Assembly: GCF_024362385.1 (NCBI RefSeq)
Contig: NZ_CP101466.1
Location: forward strand, 4,493,567-4,557,566
DNA from: Arthrobacter sp. DNA4
GTDB taxonomy: Bacteria > Actinomycetota > Actinomycetes > Actinomycetales > Micrococcaceae
DNA length: 64,000 nucleotides
Direction of reading: 5' to 3'
Shown: piece by piece, positions 1-9,811 of the stretch
Position numbering within the stretch: the first letter of the stretch is position 1
Layout of the letters: every line of letters starts with the position of its first letter
Notes under the pieces: model-generated
The model's input: only the letters and a program-made list of their open reading frames with translations
What the model was told of the DNA's origin: nothing
Database searches by the model: none
Made by a program: the position numbers and the translations under genes

Positions 1-415
1 TCTTGACAAGGCCGCCGGCCGTTCTGGCGGTGGCACTAACGCTTCATCCGGTCATGGTCTGGTCGCTGACCCCCCAGCAAACCGTCGCCAATCCTCTGGC
101 CGTTCAGGAAGACTACCCCCTACCTAATGCGGGTATCACGAGTAGTAGGTACTCACTTTTTACCTGGGGTTCACCCCCTGTTAGGCAAGTAAAGGGCTCG
201 GGGGAGGCCAAAAAGATTAGGTATAGGGGGAACCGGGTGCCGGGAAAACATTAGGTAGGGGGATGGGAGAAACCCCTATTTAGGTATGGCACTTGCATTG
301 CCCCAGCTCCTGTCCGGGCATACGCTTCTCGGTACTTGGGGACTGAGAGCTCTTTGTGACTGGGCCAAACGGGCGGACGTTCCCCGAATTCTTCCTATGC
401 CCCAGGAGTTCCCTT
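1..415. other. Gene-free leader with TAGGTA repeats
   Basis: No credible gene is visible here. The stretch is the upstream region of the secreted PKD protein and is rich in TAGGTA-type repeats, listed as a separate entry. Short open frames in it have no ribosome binding site and no recognisable product. The left edge is cut by the window, so the previous gene is not visible. Confidence 0.7.
116..286 (+). promoter_or_regulatory. TAGGTA repeat array (putative operator), left edge of EPS locus
   Basis: TTAGGTA occurs at 217-223, 251-257 and 280-286 in the direction of the downstream gene. TAGGTA is at 146-151, and the reverse complement TACCTAA is at 121-127. The 12-mer TTAGGTAGGGGG at 251-262 is repeated inverted at 116-127. 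The last copy ends about 130 bp before the start codon of the secreted PKD protein. A matching array precedes the other edge gene of the locus (28650-28785). Array form and position suggest binding of a dedicated regulator; its identity is not known. Confidence 0.55.
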
Positions 416-2659
416 ATGAAGCTCAGACGCAGACACTTTTTCAGCCGGACAGGCCAGGCCCTTGCCGTTGCAATGCTTCTGGCGGCCTCCATCCTCGGCT
501 TGCCCGGTACGGCCGTAGCGGATCCCGTCTATGGCACCCAGAGCATTGCCTATTCAGGGGTGTCCAATCCGCCGACGTCGGACAAGCCGCAAAGCAAGCT
601 GTGGTGGAATGACGGATCGTGGTGGGCCGACATGTGGAAGTCCGGCACCGGATGGAGCATCTACCGGCTGGACCGGGCCTCCAACAGCTGGGTGGACACC
701 GGGGTGGTCAATGACACCAGGGGAAGCACCCTGGCGGACACAATGTGGGACGGGTCCCACCTCTACATTGCCTCCCACGTGGTGACCATCACCGGCGATG
801 GAACACCCAAGCCGTCACTATCCAACTCCCCGGCCAAGCTCTACCGGTACAGCTACGCCGGCGGCAAGTACACGCTCGACAGCGGTTTCCCCACCACCAT
901 CACCAACAATTCCAGTGAATCCATGACGATCGACAAGGACACCACCGGCCGGGTCTGGGCGACCTGGACCCAGGTTGCCGGGAATTCGACGTCGGGATAC
1001 ACCAACACCGTGTACATGAACGCCGCCACCAACAGCGGCGCCTCCTGGGGGACGCCCTTCGTCCTTCCCGTCAGCAACCCGAACCCCGCTCCGGATGACA
1101 TCTCCGCGGTGGTGGCCTTCGGCAACGGGCAGGTGGGTGTCATGTGGAGTGATCACAAGTCCGACACCGTCTGGTGGGCCACGCACAAGGATTCAGATGC
1201 TGCCAACTCCTCCTGGAAACTGCAGCCGGCCCTGCGCGGCAACGGCCAGTCCGATGACCACATGAACCTCAAGACGCTGCAGGCGGACACCAGCGGCCGG
1301 GTCTTCGCGGCGGTCAAGACGAGCCTGAATGACATTTCCAGTGATAAGACGCTGCCGCAGCTGATCCTCCTGGTCTTCAAGCCCGGTACCGGAGCATTCA
1401 CGCAGTCCACGATTGCCAAGACCGGCGACTGCGTCTCGCGGCCGCAAATTATCCTGGATACCCAGAACAACCTGGTGCGGGCGTTCCACACGGCTCCGCC
1501 AACCTCAGTTTCCGGCTGTGCCTACTCCGGCGTCGCGGGGAGCATCTATGAGAAGACCGCGTCCATGGACAATCCCGTCTTCGGTTCCGGCCGCGGCACG
1601 CCCATCATGCAGGCAGCGTCGTCGTCGAACATCAATGACGTGACCACCAGCAAGCAGAGCGTGAACAACACCACCGGACTGGTGGTCATGGCCAGCGACA
1701 ATGTGGCGAAGCGCTACTGGTTCTCGGACCGGTCGCTCGGCGGCACCCCGCCGCCCGCGGGCCAGGCTCCCGTGGCGTCGTTCACCGCCAACCCGACGTC
1801 GGGTGCCGCGCCGCTGAATGTGACCTTCACTGATACGTCCACCAACGCGCCCACCTCGTGGGCATGGACCTTCGGCGACGGCGGCACGTCCACAGCACAG
1901 AACCCCAGCCACTCATACACGACGGCCGGGACCTACACCGCCAAACTCACGGCGACCAATGCCACGGGTTCATCGTCGGCGACGGCAACCATCACCGTCG
2001 GCTCGGCACCACCGCCGGCAACAGGCGGCATTACCGTGGTGAATTCCAGCACCTCCAACTCCGGGACTGCCGTGACCACTGCGTCATTGACGGTTCCTGC
2101 CGGTACCGCGGCGGGTGACGTCCTGGTCGCCTCCATCACCACGGACCTCAACCCGAACCTGACCGCCCCTGCCGGCTGGACGGCAATGGTCGATGCGAAA
2201 TCCATCAACAGCACCTCGACCTCCGGTGCACGGGCGTTCGCGTACTACAAGGTGGTGGGTGCCTCGGATCCGGGAACGTACAGCTGGGCGCTCAGTTCGG
2301 CGGCCAAGTGGGGTGGCGGCATCACCTCCTACCGCGGCGTCAACAACGCCACGCCCCTGGACAGCCCGGTGGTGACCGCCGCTGACACCAGCTACTCGGC
2401 CACCAGCATCACGGTGGGCAGCATCACCACGGCCAGCAACGGCGCGATGCTGATTGGCGGGGTGGCCTGCGACTGCAGTGCACCCGTGGTCACCGCCCCG
2501 TCGGGCTGGACCGAACGCTGGGAGGCAGCGGCTGGGCAGATCGCCGAGCAGGCGGACAAACCGCAGGCGACGGCGGGGGCCAGCGGAACGGCCACGTGGA
2601 CCCTGAGTGCCGCACGGGCCGTGGCCGCCTGGCAGGCCGCCCTCAAGCCGGCGGCCTAG
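416..2659 (+). CDS. Secreted PKD-domain protein, EPS locus edge
   Basis: A secreted protein of 747 residues with no sure function. Residues 1-35 form a signal peptide: basic start KLRRR, hydrophobic core, AVA cleavage site before DP. Residues about 36-450 are rich in Trp, Ser and Thr and have repeats typical of a beta-propeller, with a sialidase/BNR-like feel. A PKD domain follows at about 450-528 (core WTFGDGGTS). A Ser/Thr/Gly-rich C-terminal module spans about 538-747 and begins near PAGTAAGDVL, a type common in actinobacterial surface proteins. The start was placed at ATG 416 because AGGAG lies 7 nt before it and the signal peptide follows directly; an in-frame ATG at 356 lacks this. It faces into the EPS cluster and shares TAGGTA operators with the DUF4082 protein at the opposite edge. 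A role in binding or trimming the polymer is inference. Confidence 0.8.
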   Translation: MKLRRRHFFSRTGQALAVAMLLAASILGLPGTAVADPVYGTQSIAYSGVSNPPTSDKPQSKLWWNDGSWWADMWKSGTGWSIYRLDRASNSWVDTGVVNDTRGSTLADTMWDGSHLYIASHVVTITGDGTPKPSLSNSPAKLYRYSYAGGKYTLDSGFPTTITNNSSESMTIDKDTTGRVWATWTQVAGNSTSGYTNTVYMNAATNSGASWGTPFVLPVSNPNPAPDDISAVVAFGNGQVGVMWSDHKSDTVWWATHKDSDAANSSWKLQPALRGNGQSDDHMNLKTLQADTSGRVFAAVKTSLNDISSDKTLPQLILLVFKPGTGAFTQSTIAKTGDCVSRPQIILDTQNNLVRAFHTAPPTSVSGCAYSGVAGSIYEKTASMDNPVFGSGRGTPIMQAASSSNINDVTTSKQSVNNTTGLVVMASDNVAKRYWFSDRSLGGTPPPAGQAPVASFTANPTSGAAPLNVTFTDTSTNAPTSWAWTFGDGGTSTAQNPSHSYTTAGTYTAKLTATNATGSSSATATITVGSAPPPATGGITVVNSSTSNSGTAVTTASLTVPAGTAAGDVLVASITTDLNPNLTAPAGWTAMVDAKSINSTSTSGARAFAYYKVVGASDPGTYSWALSSAAKWGGGITSYRGVNNATPLDSPVVTAADTSYSATSITVGSITTASNGAMLIGGVACDCSAPVVTAPSGWTERWEAAAGQIAEQADKPQATAGASGTATWTLSAARAVAAWQAALKPAA

Positions 2660-2702
2660 TGCAACCCATAACTGAATAGACAACTGAATGAATAACTGAA
2701 CA

Positions 2703-2748
2703 GGAAGCGGCTCCGGCCCGCCATATACGGCGGACCGGAGCCGCTTCC
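2703..2748 (+). terminator. Strong hairpin terminator after PKD protein gene
   Basis: A perfect 14-bp stem, GGAAGCGGCTCCGG at 2703-2716 pairing with 2735-2748, has further pairing inside around ATATAC. There is no long T-tract, as is common in high-G+C actinobacteria. It separates the secreted protein from the regulator. Confidence 0.8.
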
Positions 2749-3234
2749 CATTCAATGTCAATGTCATCAGGCAAAAGTCCTTTTCGTCGCTTGGCTTTTA
2801 GGAGAAGTCGCCCAAGGCCACAGCGAAGTCGAGTCGAGGCTTACCACGACGTCCAGCACCCAGCGCTGCCCCTGCCCCATCCTCGGGTAGCCGCTGCCGT
2901 GAAGTGCACAACGCGGAATCTGGGCCGGGCTGCCCCCTGGCAGGCGGTAAGGCCCGCGCGGGCCCAGCCGCGTCGAAACAGAGCATAGTCGGCGGAGTTT
3001 TGTAATGACGAGGGACCTTTGACCTCAATCACGGCGGTGAACCTCGGAATTGAAATCTTGAGCAAGTGCAGGGTCCAATCTTGATGAAATCCAGCGGTAA
3101 CCCGGTGGTGCCGTTGTTTAGATGGGCGCTATATTCGCTGTGTATAAGCTGAGGCCCGCGCTGGGGAGCGGGGCGCCGGGATGTGCAATCGGTATGCGGG
3201 AAGCGGTCTCCTTCTTCAATGAATGGGGAACGTC
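2749..3234. other. Intergenic region upstream of the large regulator
   Basis: About 490 bp without a convincing gene. Short minus-strand frames (for example around 2800-3065) have no ribosome binding site or recognisable domain. The last 120 bp should hold the promoter of the regulator; AT-richer patches near 3128-3146 (tatattc, tgtataag) are possible -10 elements. Neither the TAGGTA nor the CCACAAA element of the EPS locus is present. Confidence 0.5.
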
Positions 3235-5925
3235 ATGACGCTTATGGGCCGCACTAAAGAACTTGATCGAATTCATTCCGTAATCCGTGGGCCCAAAGAA
3301 GCAGCCCTGACAGTAATTGGGCGCAAGGGGGCAGGGAAGACCGCCCTGCTGTCGGTGATACCCACACTCTCCGATTACCGCACTGTGTATTTGGCGGCCA
3401 GTGCTGCCGAATCGGACTGGCCATTATCGGGTTTGACCGCGCTTCTAAACGACATGGATGATCCCGTCCTGAACCGCATCGCGGACGAGCTAATGCGGGA
3501 CGCCACCGGCGCCATGAGCGTGCCGGCAGTGGCCAGCACCCTGCTCAACGGCCTGCACCAGCGCTCCTCATCACGCACCGTTATCGTGCTCGACGACGCC
3601 GACCAGCTCGATCCCAGCAGCCAGGCTGTCATTGGCTTCATTGCCAGACGTTTATCGGGCACCGACATCGTCCTGTTTGTCGGCGTGCGGGAGGACCTCA
3701 CGGAAAGCGCCTTTAGCGGCCTTTCTGCCTTGCGCCTTGAGCCCCTGAGCTACTGCGACACTGTACGGATGCTGGAGAGCACGCCGACAAAGAGGACCAC
3801 GACGGCGGCTGCGCACGCGGTTGCCGCAGCCACCGGTGGAAACCCGCTTGCCGCCGTCGACGTTTACAACCGGTTGCTGGAGAGGCATGCAGAGGGCAAG
3901 TACGCACTGCCCGTCCCGCTGCCCTCCGGCGGCAGCTTTGATGCGGAGTACGCGTCGGCCGTGGGCGCACTGACCCCTGGCGCCCGCAACGTCCTGGGTC
4001 TACTGGCACTTTCCTACCGGAGTGACATCACTACGATCGAGAAGATCGACCGCGAAGTGTGGACGAGCGTCGACGAGCTGCTGGCTGCCGGCTTGGTGAA
4101 CCGAACGGGCCCCCATCTGGGGATTGGAGACCAGCTGCTACGGGGACATGTTTTCACGGCAATGACGCCGGCCGTACGGACAGCCAACCACCGGGCCCTT
4201 GCGGAAGCAGCCAGCGACACGGACCCTTACGCCCGCAGGTGGCACCTAAGCTTTACCGCCCTGGAACGGCAAACCCCGTTCCAGCTGCTGCGGCACGCCG
4301 TTGACCTGGTCCGCGGTGGTGAAGTGAGTTTTGCGATCGAGTACATTGAGCGCGCACTGACCATCAACCCTTGGGAAGCGGAAACGGCGGCGCGCCTGAC
4401 CACCGCGGCTGAACTGCTGTTCAACCGGGGTGAGTTCGTGTATGCACGCCGCTACCTGGAGTGGGCACAGCGGGTTACCCGCAATCCTGCCTTGATCCTG
4501 CGGTTGACTGGCCTGTCTTTCGAAATCCAATTCGCCCAGGGAGCTGCCGTGCGTGCCAGCATGGTGCTCCGGCTTGTGAAGGAATTCGGTCAGCATGACC
4601 CGGCATACGCCGCAAGCCTGCTGGCCATTGGCGCCCTCTACTACGCAGAGCGGTGGGAATTGCAGGACGCCTCCGAACTCCTGCGCCACAGCAACGCATT
4701 CCGCGGGTCAGCATCCGCGCAGTGCCTGGGTATCGCCGAACGCGCCAAGCTGCTGATTGAGTCCATCGGCGGTGACACGGCCAATCTTGGCCGCAAGCAG
4801 GAACACACGGGCACCGCCCGGATAGCCGTCCTTTTGATGCACGGCCGGGCCCTCACTTATGCCGAACACTATGAAGGCGCCCACGAAACCTTTGCCTTGC
4901 TCAACAGCGCGGACGAACCAGGCCATGTTAACTGGCAGAAAACCGCATCATTCATGGCTGTGGACAACGCGATCCGCGCCGGTAACGTGCGCGCTGCCGT
5001 TCGGCTGATCGACGAACTTGAGGTTTCCGAACCCGAACTCAAGTACCACCGTGGAATGCGGCACCTCTTCCGGGTGTGGCGGGCGCATTCTCTTGGCGAC
5101 GATGCACAGGCCCGTTCCTATGCAATCGAGGCGCTCCGCTATGTAGGCGCGGACAGCCACCCTGCCATTACGGCACAGCTTGCGGCTTGCCAAGGCCACT
5201 TCGCACTGTTGCGCGGCGACCTGGCCGAGTCTGTTGCCCAGTTGTCCCGGGCCGCGGAAATCGGCACGCGGTTTAGCAACCCCACCCTCCTGCGCTGCGA
5301 AGCGGACCTGGTGGAGGTACTGATCCGCCTGGGCCGGCACCACGAGGCCACGCAGGCGCTGCTGCGCCTCGAGAGCCGTTCGGTCGGGCTGCGGTCCCCG
5401 TGGCTAATGATGGCTGTTGCCCGGAGCCGTGCCCTGCTTGCGGACGGCGAACAGTCGCTGCAGCTTTTCAACCAGGCACTCGAAGGCAGGAACGGGCATA
5501 CGCTCGAAAGGGCAAGGACCCTTATGTGCTACGCGGAGCGACTGCACGCGTTTGGCAGGCTCCGCGACGCGAGGGATACATTCCTCCGCGCCAAGGTGAT
5601 GTTCGACGAGGCGGGTGCGGATGCATGGACGCAGCATGTGGATGCCCTTCTGCTGGATGAACGCATGGAGCCTGTCCGCATGCAGGGCAACCCAGCCATG
5701 CTGTTACTCGCTGACCATGAGCGGGCACTGGCCAAGATGGTGGCGCGGGGCATGCGCAACAAGGAAATCGCCGCTACCTTGTACGTATCCGTGCGCACGG
5801 TCGAAGTGCGCCTCACTGCCATTTACCGCAAGCTTGGCGTTGAGTCCCGGGCGCAGCTGACCGCCCTCGCCGCGGGCAAGGGATCCACCACGGCCGCCGA
5901 GCCTTACGTCCTGCCCGTCCTATAG
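3235..5925 (+). CDS. Large ATPase LuxR-family transcriptional regulator
   Basis: A regulator of about 896 residues. A P-loop AAA-type ATPase lies at the N-terminus (Walker A GRKGAGKTALL near residue 30, Walker B VIVLDDAD near 117). A long helical repeat middle region of TPR-like character follows. A LuxR/GerE helix-turn-helix ends the protein (MRNKEIAATLYVSVRTVEVR, about residues 840-860). This layout is that of LAL/MalT-like regulators. Such proteins usually sense a ligand through the repeat region and activate transcription in an ATP-dependent way. ATG 3235 is preferred because GGGGAA precedes it by a few bases; an in-frame ATG at 3223 is possible. It lies between the secreted PKD protein and the first EPS gene, so it is the obvious candidate to act on one of the two repeated promoter motifs of the locus. 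That link is inference. Confidence 0.85.
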   Translation: MTLMGRTKELDRIHSVIRGPKEAALTVIGRKGAGKTALLSVIPTLSDYRTVYLAASAAESDWPLSGLTALLNDMDDPVLNRIADELMRDATGAMSVPAVASTLLNGLHQRSSSRTVIVLDDADQLDPSSQAVIGFIARRLSGTDIVLFVGVREDLTESAFSGLSALRLEPLSYCDTVRMLESTPTKRTTTAAAHAVAAATGGNPLAAVDVYNRLLERHAEGKYALPVPLPSGGSFDAEYASAVGALTPGARNVLGLLALSYRSDITTIEKIDREVWTSVDELLAAGLVNRTGPHLGIGDQLLRGHVFTAMTPAVRTANHRALAEAASDTDPYARRWHLSFTALERQTPFQLLRHAVDLVRGGEVSFAIEYIERALTINPWEAETAARLTTAAELLFNRGEFVYARRYLEWAQRVTRNPALILRLTGLSFEIQFAQGAAVRASMVLRLVKEFGQHDPAYAASLLAIGALYYAERWELQDASELLRHSNAFRGSASAQCLGIAERAKLLIESIGGDTANLGRKQEHTGTARIAVLLMHGRALTYAEHYEGAHETFALLNSADEPGHVNWQKTASFMAVDNAIRAGNVRAAVRLIDELEVSEPELKYHRGMRHLFRVWRAHSLGDDAQARSYAIEALRYVGADSHPAITAQLAACQGHFALLRGDLAESVAQLSRAAEIGTRFSNPTLLRCEADLVEVLIRLGRHHEATQALLRLESRSVGLRSPWLMMAVARSRALLADGEQSLQLFNQALEGRNGHTLERARTLMCYAERLHAFGRLRDARDTFLRAKVMFDEAGADAWTQHVDALLLDERMEPVRMQGNPAMLLLADHERALAKMVARGMRNKEIAATLYVSVRTVEVRLTAIYRKLGVESRAQLTALAAGKGSTTAAEPYVLPVL

Positions 5926-5983
5926 GCCAAAAGTCCTGCAATCTGCAGGTCCCCGCAGTATCCACATCCTTCCTCCGCGGGAG

Positions 5984-6037
5984 CCACAAACGCCTTGGCG
6001 ATCCCGCTCAAAGGCGCCAGTCCGAGGCTAGTTTTGC
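5984..6037 (+). promoter_or_regulatory. EPS promoter element A (CCACAAA-N38-TAGTTTTGC)
   Basis: CCACAAA at 5984-5990 is followed after 38 bp by TAGTTTTGC at 6029-6037, about 42 bp before the start of the sugar transferase gene. TAGTTT fits an actinobacterial TANNNT -10 hexamer. CCACAAA would then sit near -55, a usual activator position. The same pair with the same spacing precedes the BY-kinase gene and the polymerase gene. Confidence 0.5.
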
Positions 6038-6079
6038 TTCATCCCAAAGGATAGGCGGCCAAGCCGGAAAGGGGCACCC

Positions 6080-7669
6080 ATGGCAGAAGCACCAGTGGCT
6101 AAATCCCGGCCTGCGTTTGACTGGCGCACCACCCCCGCGGTTGCGCCCCGGGCTTCAGCACAGCAAGTGGTGGCGGCGGAGACTGCAGGGACCCCGCTGC
6201 CGCTTCCGCAGGTGCCCGCTTTCCACGGCGCGAAAGCCCGGACCCGGAAGGCGACGGCAGCCTGGATCTCCAAGCATGTCAACCTTCTCCGGGGTGCAGA
6301 CGCCCTTATGGTGACGGTAGCCGTTTACACCGGTTTCACCCTCTCGGAAGCCGGGTTCGCACCGGTTGGGCCCCGAGACGGCGGGGCAGCAGTTGCGGCG
6401 GCAGCACTGACCGTCATCTGGCTGGGCGCCCTGGAGGCCTACCACACCAGGGACCCCAAGGTGCTTGGCATCGGCGCCGACGAATACAAGCGGGTGGCAT
6501 CGGCCACCCTGCGCATCTTTGGCCTGATGGCCCTCGCCGCGGTGGTTTTCTCCGTCCACGGAGCCACCGCGTTCGTCACGGTTTCACTGCCCCTCGGTTT
6601 GGCGGCCCTGACGGCCAACCGCTGGGCTTTCCGCAGGCGGCTGGCCGGGGAGAAATTGCGGGGCAGGCACCTCTCACGGACTGTTGTGGTCGGCGAACCG
6701 GAGGACGTCAGGTACGTCATACAGCAGGTATCGCGGAAGTCGGGAGCGGTGTATGAAATCCTGGGCGCCTGCCTCCCGGGGGCACGCCGGGGAGCCGGCC
6801 TTCGGGTGGACGGCCGCACCGTTCCTGTGCTGTCGTCAACGGATGACATCGCCCGGACCGTACGCCTGGTTGACGCGGACTCTGTCATTATTGCCGGGCC
6901 CATGCCGGGCGGAAACAAGTTCATCCGGGAGCTGGGGTGGAAACTCGAGGAGTCCTCCACCGAGCTGATCCTGGCGGCCACATTGACCAACGTTGCCGGC
7001 CCCCGGATCCACTGGCGGCCGGTGGAGGGCCTGCCCCTCATGCACGTGGACATTCCGCAGTACGGCGGCGCAAAGCATGCCTTGAAGCGCGTCATGGATG
7101 TCATTGCCGCGCTGGCCGCCCTCCTGGTCCTCTCCCCGGTGCTCCTGGCACTCGCGGCGATCGTCCGGCTGGACAGCCCGGGCCCCATCTTCTTCCGGCA
7201 GGACCGGATCGGCAAGGACGGCCAGGTCTTCGGAATGTTCAAGTTCCGTTCCATGGTGGTCGACGCCGAGGCGAGGCTGGCTGCGCTGAACCAGCAGAAC
7301 CAGGGGGCCGGGGTGCTCTTCAAGGTGAAAGACGATCCCAGGGTCACCCGCTGCGGACGCTGGATGCGCAAGTATTCGCTGGACGAGCTTCCCCAGCTTT
7401 GGAACGTGGTGCTGGGCGATATGAGCATGGTGGGGCCGCGGCCCCCGCTGGACCGCGAAGTCAGTGGCTATGAACGCCACACCCACCGCCGGCTCTTGAT
7501 CAAGCCTGGCATCACCGGACTCTGGCAGATCAACGGCCGCTCGGACCTCCCTTGGGAGGAAGCGGTCCGGCTGGATCTCTACTACGTCGAAAACTGGTCC
7601 CTTGCAGGTGACCTTCTGATTCTCTGGAGGACGCTCCGGGCCGTCATCAGGCCATCCGGCGCTTACTAG
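6080..7669 (+). CDS. Polyprenyl-phosphate sugar-1-phosphate transferase (EPS initiation)
   Basis: An integral membrane enzyme of 529 residues of the WbaP/CpsE type. It starts EPS repeat-unit assembly by moving a sugar-1-phosphate from a nucleotide sugar to undecaprenyl phosphate. Residues about 70-165 hold several membrane segments, and a soluble Rossmann-like part follows. The C-terminal catalytic domain from about 333 begins with KRVMDVIAALAALLVLSP. It carries the family motifs FRQDRIGKDG, FKFRSM, KYSLDELPQLWNV and MSMVGPRPP, and the late WQINGRSD segment. GGAAAGGGG lies just before ATG 6080. It is the first biosynthetic gene of the locus and has its own CCACAAA/TAGTT promoter element. The sugar used cannot be told from the sequence. 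Confidence 0.93.
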   Translation: MAEAPVAKSRPAFDWRTTPAVAPRASAQQVVAAETAGTPLPLPQVPAFHGAKARTRKATAAWISKHVNLLRGADALMVTVAVYTGFTLSEAGFAPVGPRDGGAAVAAAALTVIWLGALEAYHTRDPKVLGIGADEYKRVASATLRIFGLMALAAVVFSVHGATAFVTVSLPLGLAALTANRWAFRRRLAGEKLRGRHLSRTVVVGEPEDVRYVIQQVSRKSGAVYEILGACLPGARRGAGLRVDGRTVPVLSSTDDIARTVRLVDADSVIIAGPMPGGNKFIRELGWKLEESSTELILAATLTNVAGPRIHWRPVEGLPLMHVDIPQYGGAKHALKRVMDVIAALAALLVLSPVLLALAAIVRLDSPGPIFFRQDRIGKDGQVFGMFKFRSMVVDAEARLAALNQQNQGAGVLFKVKDDPRVTRCGRWMRKYSLDELPQLWNVVLGDMSMVGPRPPLDREVSGYERHTHRRLLIKPGITGLWQINGRSDLPWEEAVRLDLYYVENWSLAGDLLILWRTLRAVIRPSGAY

Positions 7670-7697
7670 CTCATCCACAAAACGGGAAGAAAATCAC

Positions 7698-8822
7698 ATG
7701 AGATCATTCGCCAACCAAACTCACGCCCCTGCCCAGCCGCGGCCAGCGCGAAAACTCCGTATCGCCGTCGTCGGTGCCGGCTACTGGGGACCAAACCTGG
7801 CCCGCAACCTCCAGAGCAGCCCCGACTGGGACTTGGTGGCCATTTGCGACCTGGACCTCGAACGGGCGCGGAAACTCGCAGCCACGCTCGGGGATATCCC
7901 CTGTGTGGAGTCCATGGACGAGCTGCTGGACTTTTGCGATGTGGATGCGGTGGCCATTGCCACCCCCGCGCGCACCCACCACGGGGCGGTCATGACGGCG
8001 CTGCGGGCCGGGAAGCACGTCCTCGTGGAAAAGCCGCTGGCGGACAACAGGGAACACGGGCTCGAGATGGTGGCCGAGGCCCAGGCGAACGGTCTGGTGC
8101 TGATGGCGGACCACACCTATTGCTACACGCCAGCCGTCCTGAAGATGCAGGAACTGGTGCAATCTGGATCCCTCGGGGAGATCCTGTTCGTGGATTCCAC
8201 CCGGATCAACCTGGGGCTCGTCCAACCTGACGTGGACGTCTTTTGGGACCTTGCTCCGCATGATCTTGCCATCCTGGACTTTGTCCTCCCGGGTGGACTG
8301 AATCCGGCCGAAGTGTCCGCCTTCGGAGCAGATCCACTGGGAACAGGGCGGGACTGCGTGGGACACCTGAACTTCCGGCTTCCCAACGATGCCACGGCCC
8401 ACGTACATGTGAACTGGCTGAGCCCGACGAAAATCCGCCAAATGGTGATTGGTGGTTCCCTGCGGACCCTGGTGTGGGACGACCTGAACCCCCAGCAGCG
8501 GCTTAGCGTCTACGACCGCGGCGTAAGCCTGGACCGGCAGCCGAAATCCGTCGGCGAGAAGGCATCAACAGCAGTTTCCTACCGCCTGGGTGATACCTGG
8601 TCCCCCGCGCTTCCGGAACGGGAGGCCCTCAGCCTGGTGGTACAGGAACTGGCATCCTGCATCCGCAGCGGCCAGGAAGCGAGAACAGGCGGCACATCCG
8701 GGCTCCGGGTTCTGTCGGTCCTTGAGGCCGTCACCCGCAGCCTGGCGATGGACGGCCAGGCTGCCCCAGTGGCGGGATCCGCTATGGCCGGAACCGGCAC
8801 CGAAATGGAGGGAGCACGGTGA
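7698..8822 (+). CDS. Gfo/Idh/MocA-family sugar dehydrogenase
   Basis: An NAD(P)-dependent oxidoreductase of 374 residues. The dinucleotide-binding motif VVGAGYWGPNLARN lies at about 24-37, and the family lysine is in EKPLADN near 110. Relatives include WbpB/WlbA enzymes, which oxidise C3 of UDP-N-acetylglucosaminuronate before transamination. With the DegT aminotransferases and acetyltransferase nearby it fits an amino-sugar pathway; the exact substrate is inference. GGAAGAAA precedes the ATG. It is the first of eight genes that overlap by their stop and start codons. Confidence 0.88.
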   Translation: MRSFANQTHAPAQPRPARKLRIAVVGAGYWGPNLARNLQSSPDWDLVAICDLDLERARKLAATLGDIPCVESMDELLDFCDVDAVAIATPARTHHGAVMTALRAGKHVLVEKPLADNREHGLEMVAEAQANGLVLMADHTYCYTPAVLKMQELVQSGSLGEILFVDSTRINLGLVQPDVDVFWDLAPHDLAILDFVLPGGLNPAEVSAFGADPLGTGRDCVGHLNFRLPNDATAHVHVNWLSPTKIRQMVIGGSLRTLVWDDLNPQQRLSVYDRGVSLDRQPKSVGEKASTAVSYRLGDTWSPALPEREALSLVVQELASCIRSGQEARTGGTSGLRVLSVLEAVTRSLAMDGQAAPVAGSAMAGTGTEMEGAR

Positions 8823-9811
8823 GGGCCTTGGAGGGGGCCAGCGTCCTGGTCACCGGCGGGGCGGGCACCATCGGATCCACTCTGGTGGACGCCCTCCTGG
8901 ATGCCGGTGTGGGCCGCATCGATGTGCTTGACAACCTGGTTCGCGGCAGGCTGGACAACCTGGTCGGCGCCCTGGCATCCGGGCAGGTTGAGCTGGTACA
9001 GGGCAACATCCAGGACCGGGACCTGGTGCATGACCTTACCCGCGGCAAGGACCTGGTGTTCCACCAGGCGGCCATCCGCATCACCCAGTGTGCCGAGGAG
9101 CCCCGGCTGGCCCTGGAGGTCCTGGTGGACGGAAGCTTCAATGTCCTGGAAGCGGCCGCGGAGCACAAGGTAGCCAAGATCGTGGCGGCGTCCAGCGCCT
9201 CCGTGTACGGGATGGCTGAAGAGTTCCCCACCACGGAACGGCACCATCATGCGAACAATGACACCTTCTACGGGGCAGCCAAGTCCTTCAACGAAGGCAT
9301 GGCCAGGAGCTTCCGGGCCATGACCGGCCTCGACTATGTGATGCTCCGCTACTTCAACGTGTACGGGCCCCGGATGGACGTCCACGGCCTGTACACCGAG
9401 GTCCTGGTGCGCTGGATGGAGCGGATCATGGACGGGGAGCCGCCGCTGATCTTTGGTGACGGCCTCCAGACCATGGACTTCATCCACACCGCTGACGTCG
9501 CCCGCGCAAACGTGCTGGCTGCCGGCAGTGACGTCGTTGAAGGGACCTACAACGTGGCCAGCGGTACGGAAACCAGCCTGCTGGAGATGGCGCAGGCACT
9601 CCTGCGGGTTATGGGCTCCAGCCTCACCGTGGAGCATGGGCCCGCGCGCCAAGTGAACGGCGTGGTGCGTCGCCTGGCTGACACCTCCGCGGCCGCCCAC
9701 GACCTTGGCTTCAAGGCCGAGGTGGAACTCGAAGAGGGACTGCGGCAACTCGTCAACTGGTGGCTGCCACTGCGCGATGAGATTGCCGCAGCACGGAAGG
9801 TTGGTGCGTGA
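8819..9811 (+). CDS. NAD-dependent epimerase/dehydratase (extended SDR)
   Basis: A nucleotide-sugar SDR enzyme of 330 residues. The glycine motif TGGAGTIGS lies at about 12-20. The serine region SSASVYG is near 125, and the catalytic Tyr and Lys are in YGAAK near 151-155. The sequence resembles UDP-glucose 4-epimerase and dTDP-sugar enzymes; epimerase versus dehydratase cannot be settled here. The GTG start overlaps the previous stop (GTGA), which implies translational coupling. Confidence 0.88.
   Translation: MRALEGASVLVTGGAGTIGSTLVDALLDAGVGRIDVLDNLVRGRLDNLVGALASGQVELVQGNIQDRDLVHDLTRGKDLVFHQAAIRITQCAEEPRLALEVLVDGSFNVLEAAAEHKVAKIVAASSASVYGMAEEFPTTERHHHANNDTFYGAAKSFNEGMARSFRAMTGLDYVMLRYFNVYGPRMDVHGLYTEVLVRWMERIMDGEPPLIFGDGLQTMDFIHTADVARANVLAAGSDVVEGTYNVASGTETSLLEMAQALLRVMGSSLTVEHGPARQVNGVVRRLADTSAAAHDLGFKAEVELEEGLRQLVNWWLPLRDEIAAARKVGA

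Noticed and set aside
356..415. Upstream start of the secreted PKD protein at 356
   Set aside because: It adds 20 residues before a complete signal peptide and has no ribosome binding site, whereas ATG 416 has AGGAG at good spacing.
2798..3065. Minus-strand frames of 74-76 codons upstream of the large regulator
   Set aside because: No Shine-Dalgarno, no domain and low-complexity Arg/Gly/Ala content. A gene remnant cannot be excluded but cannot be supported.
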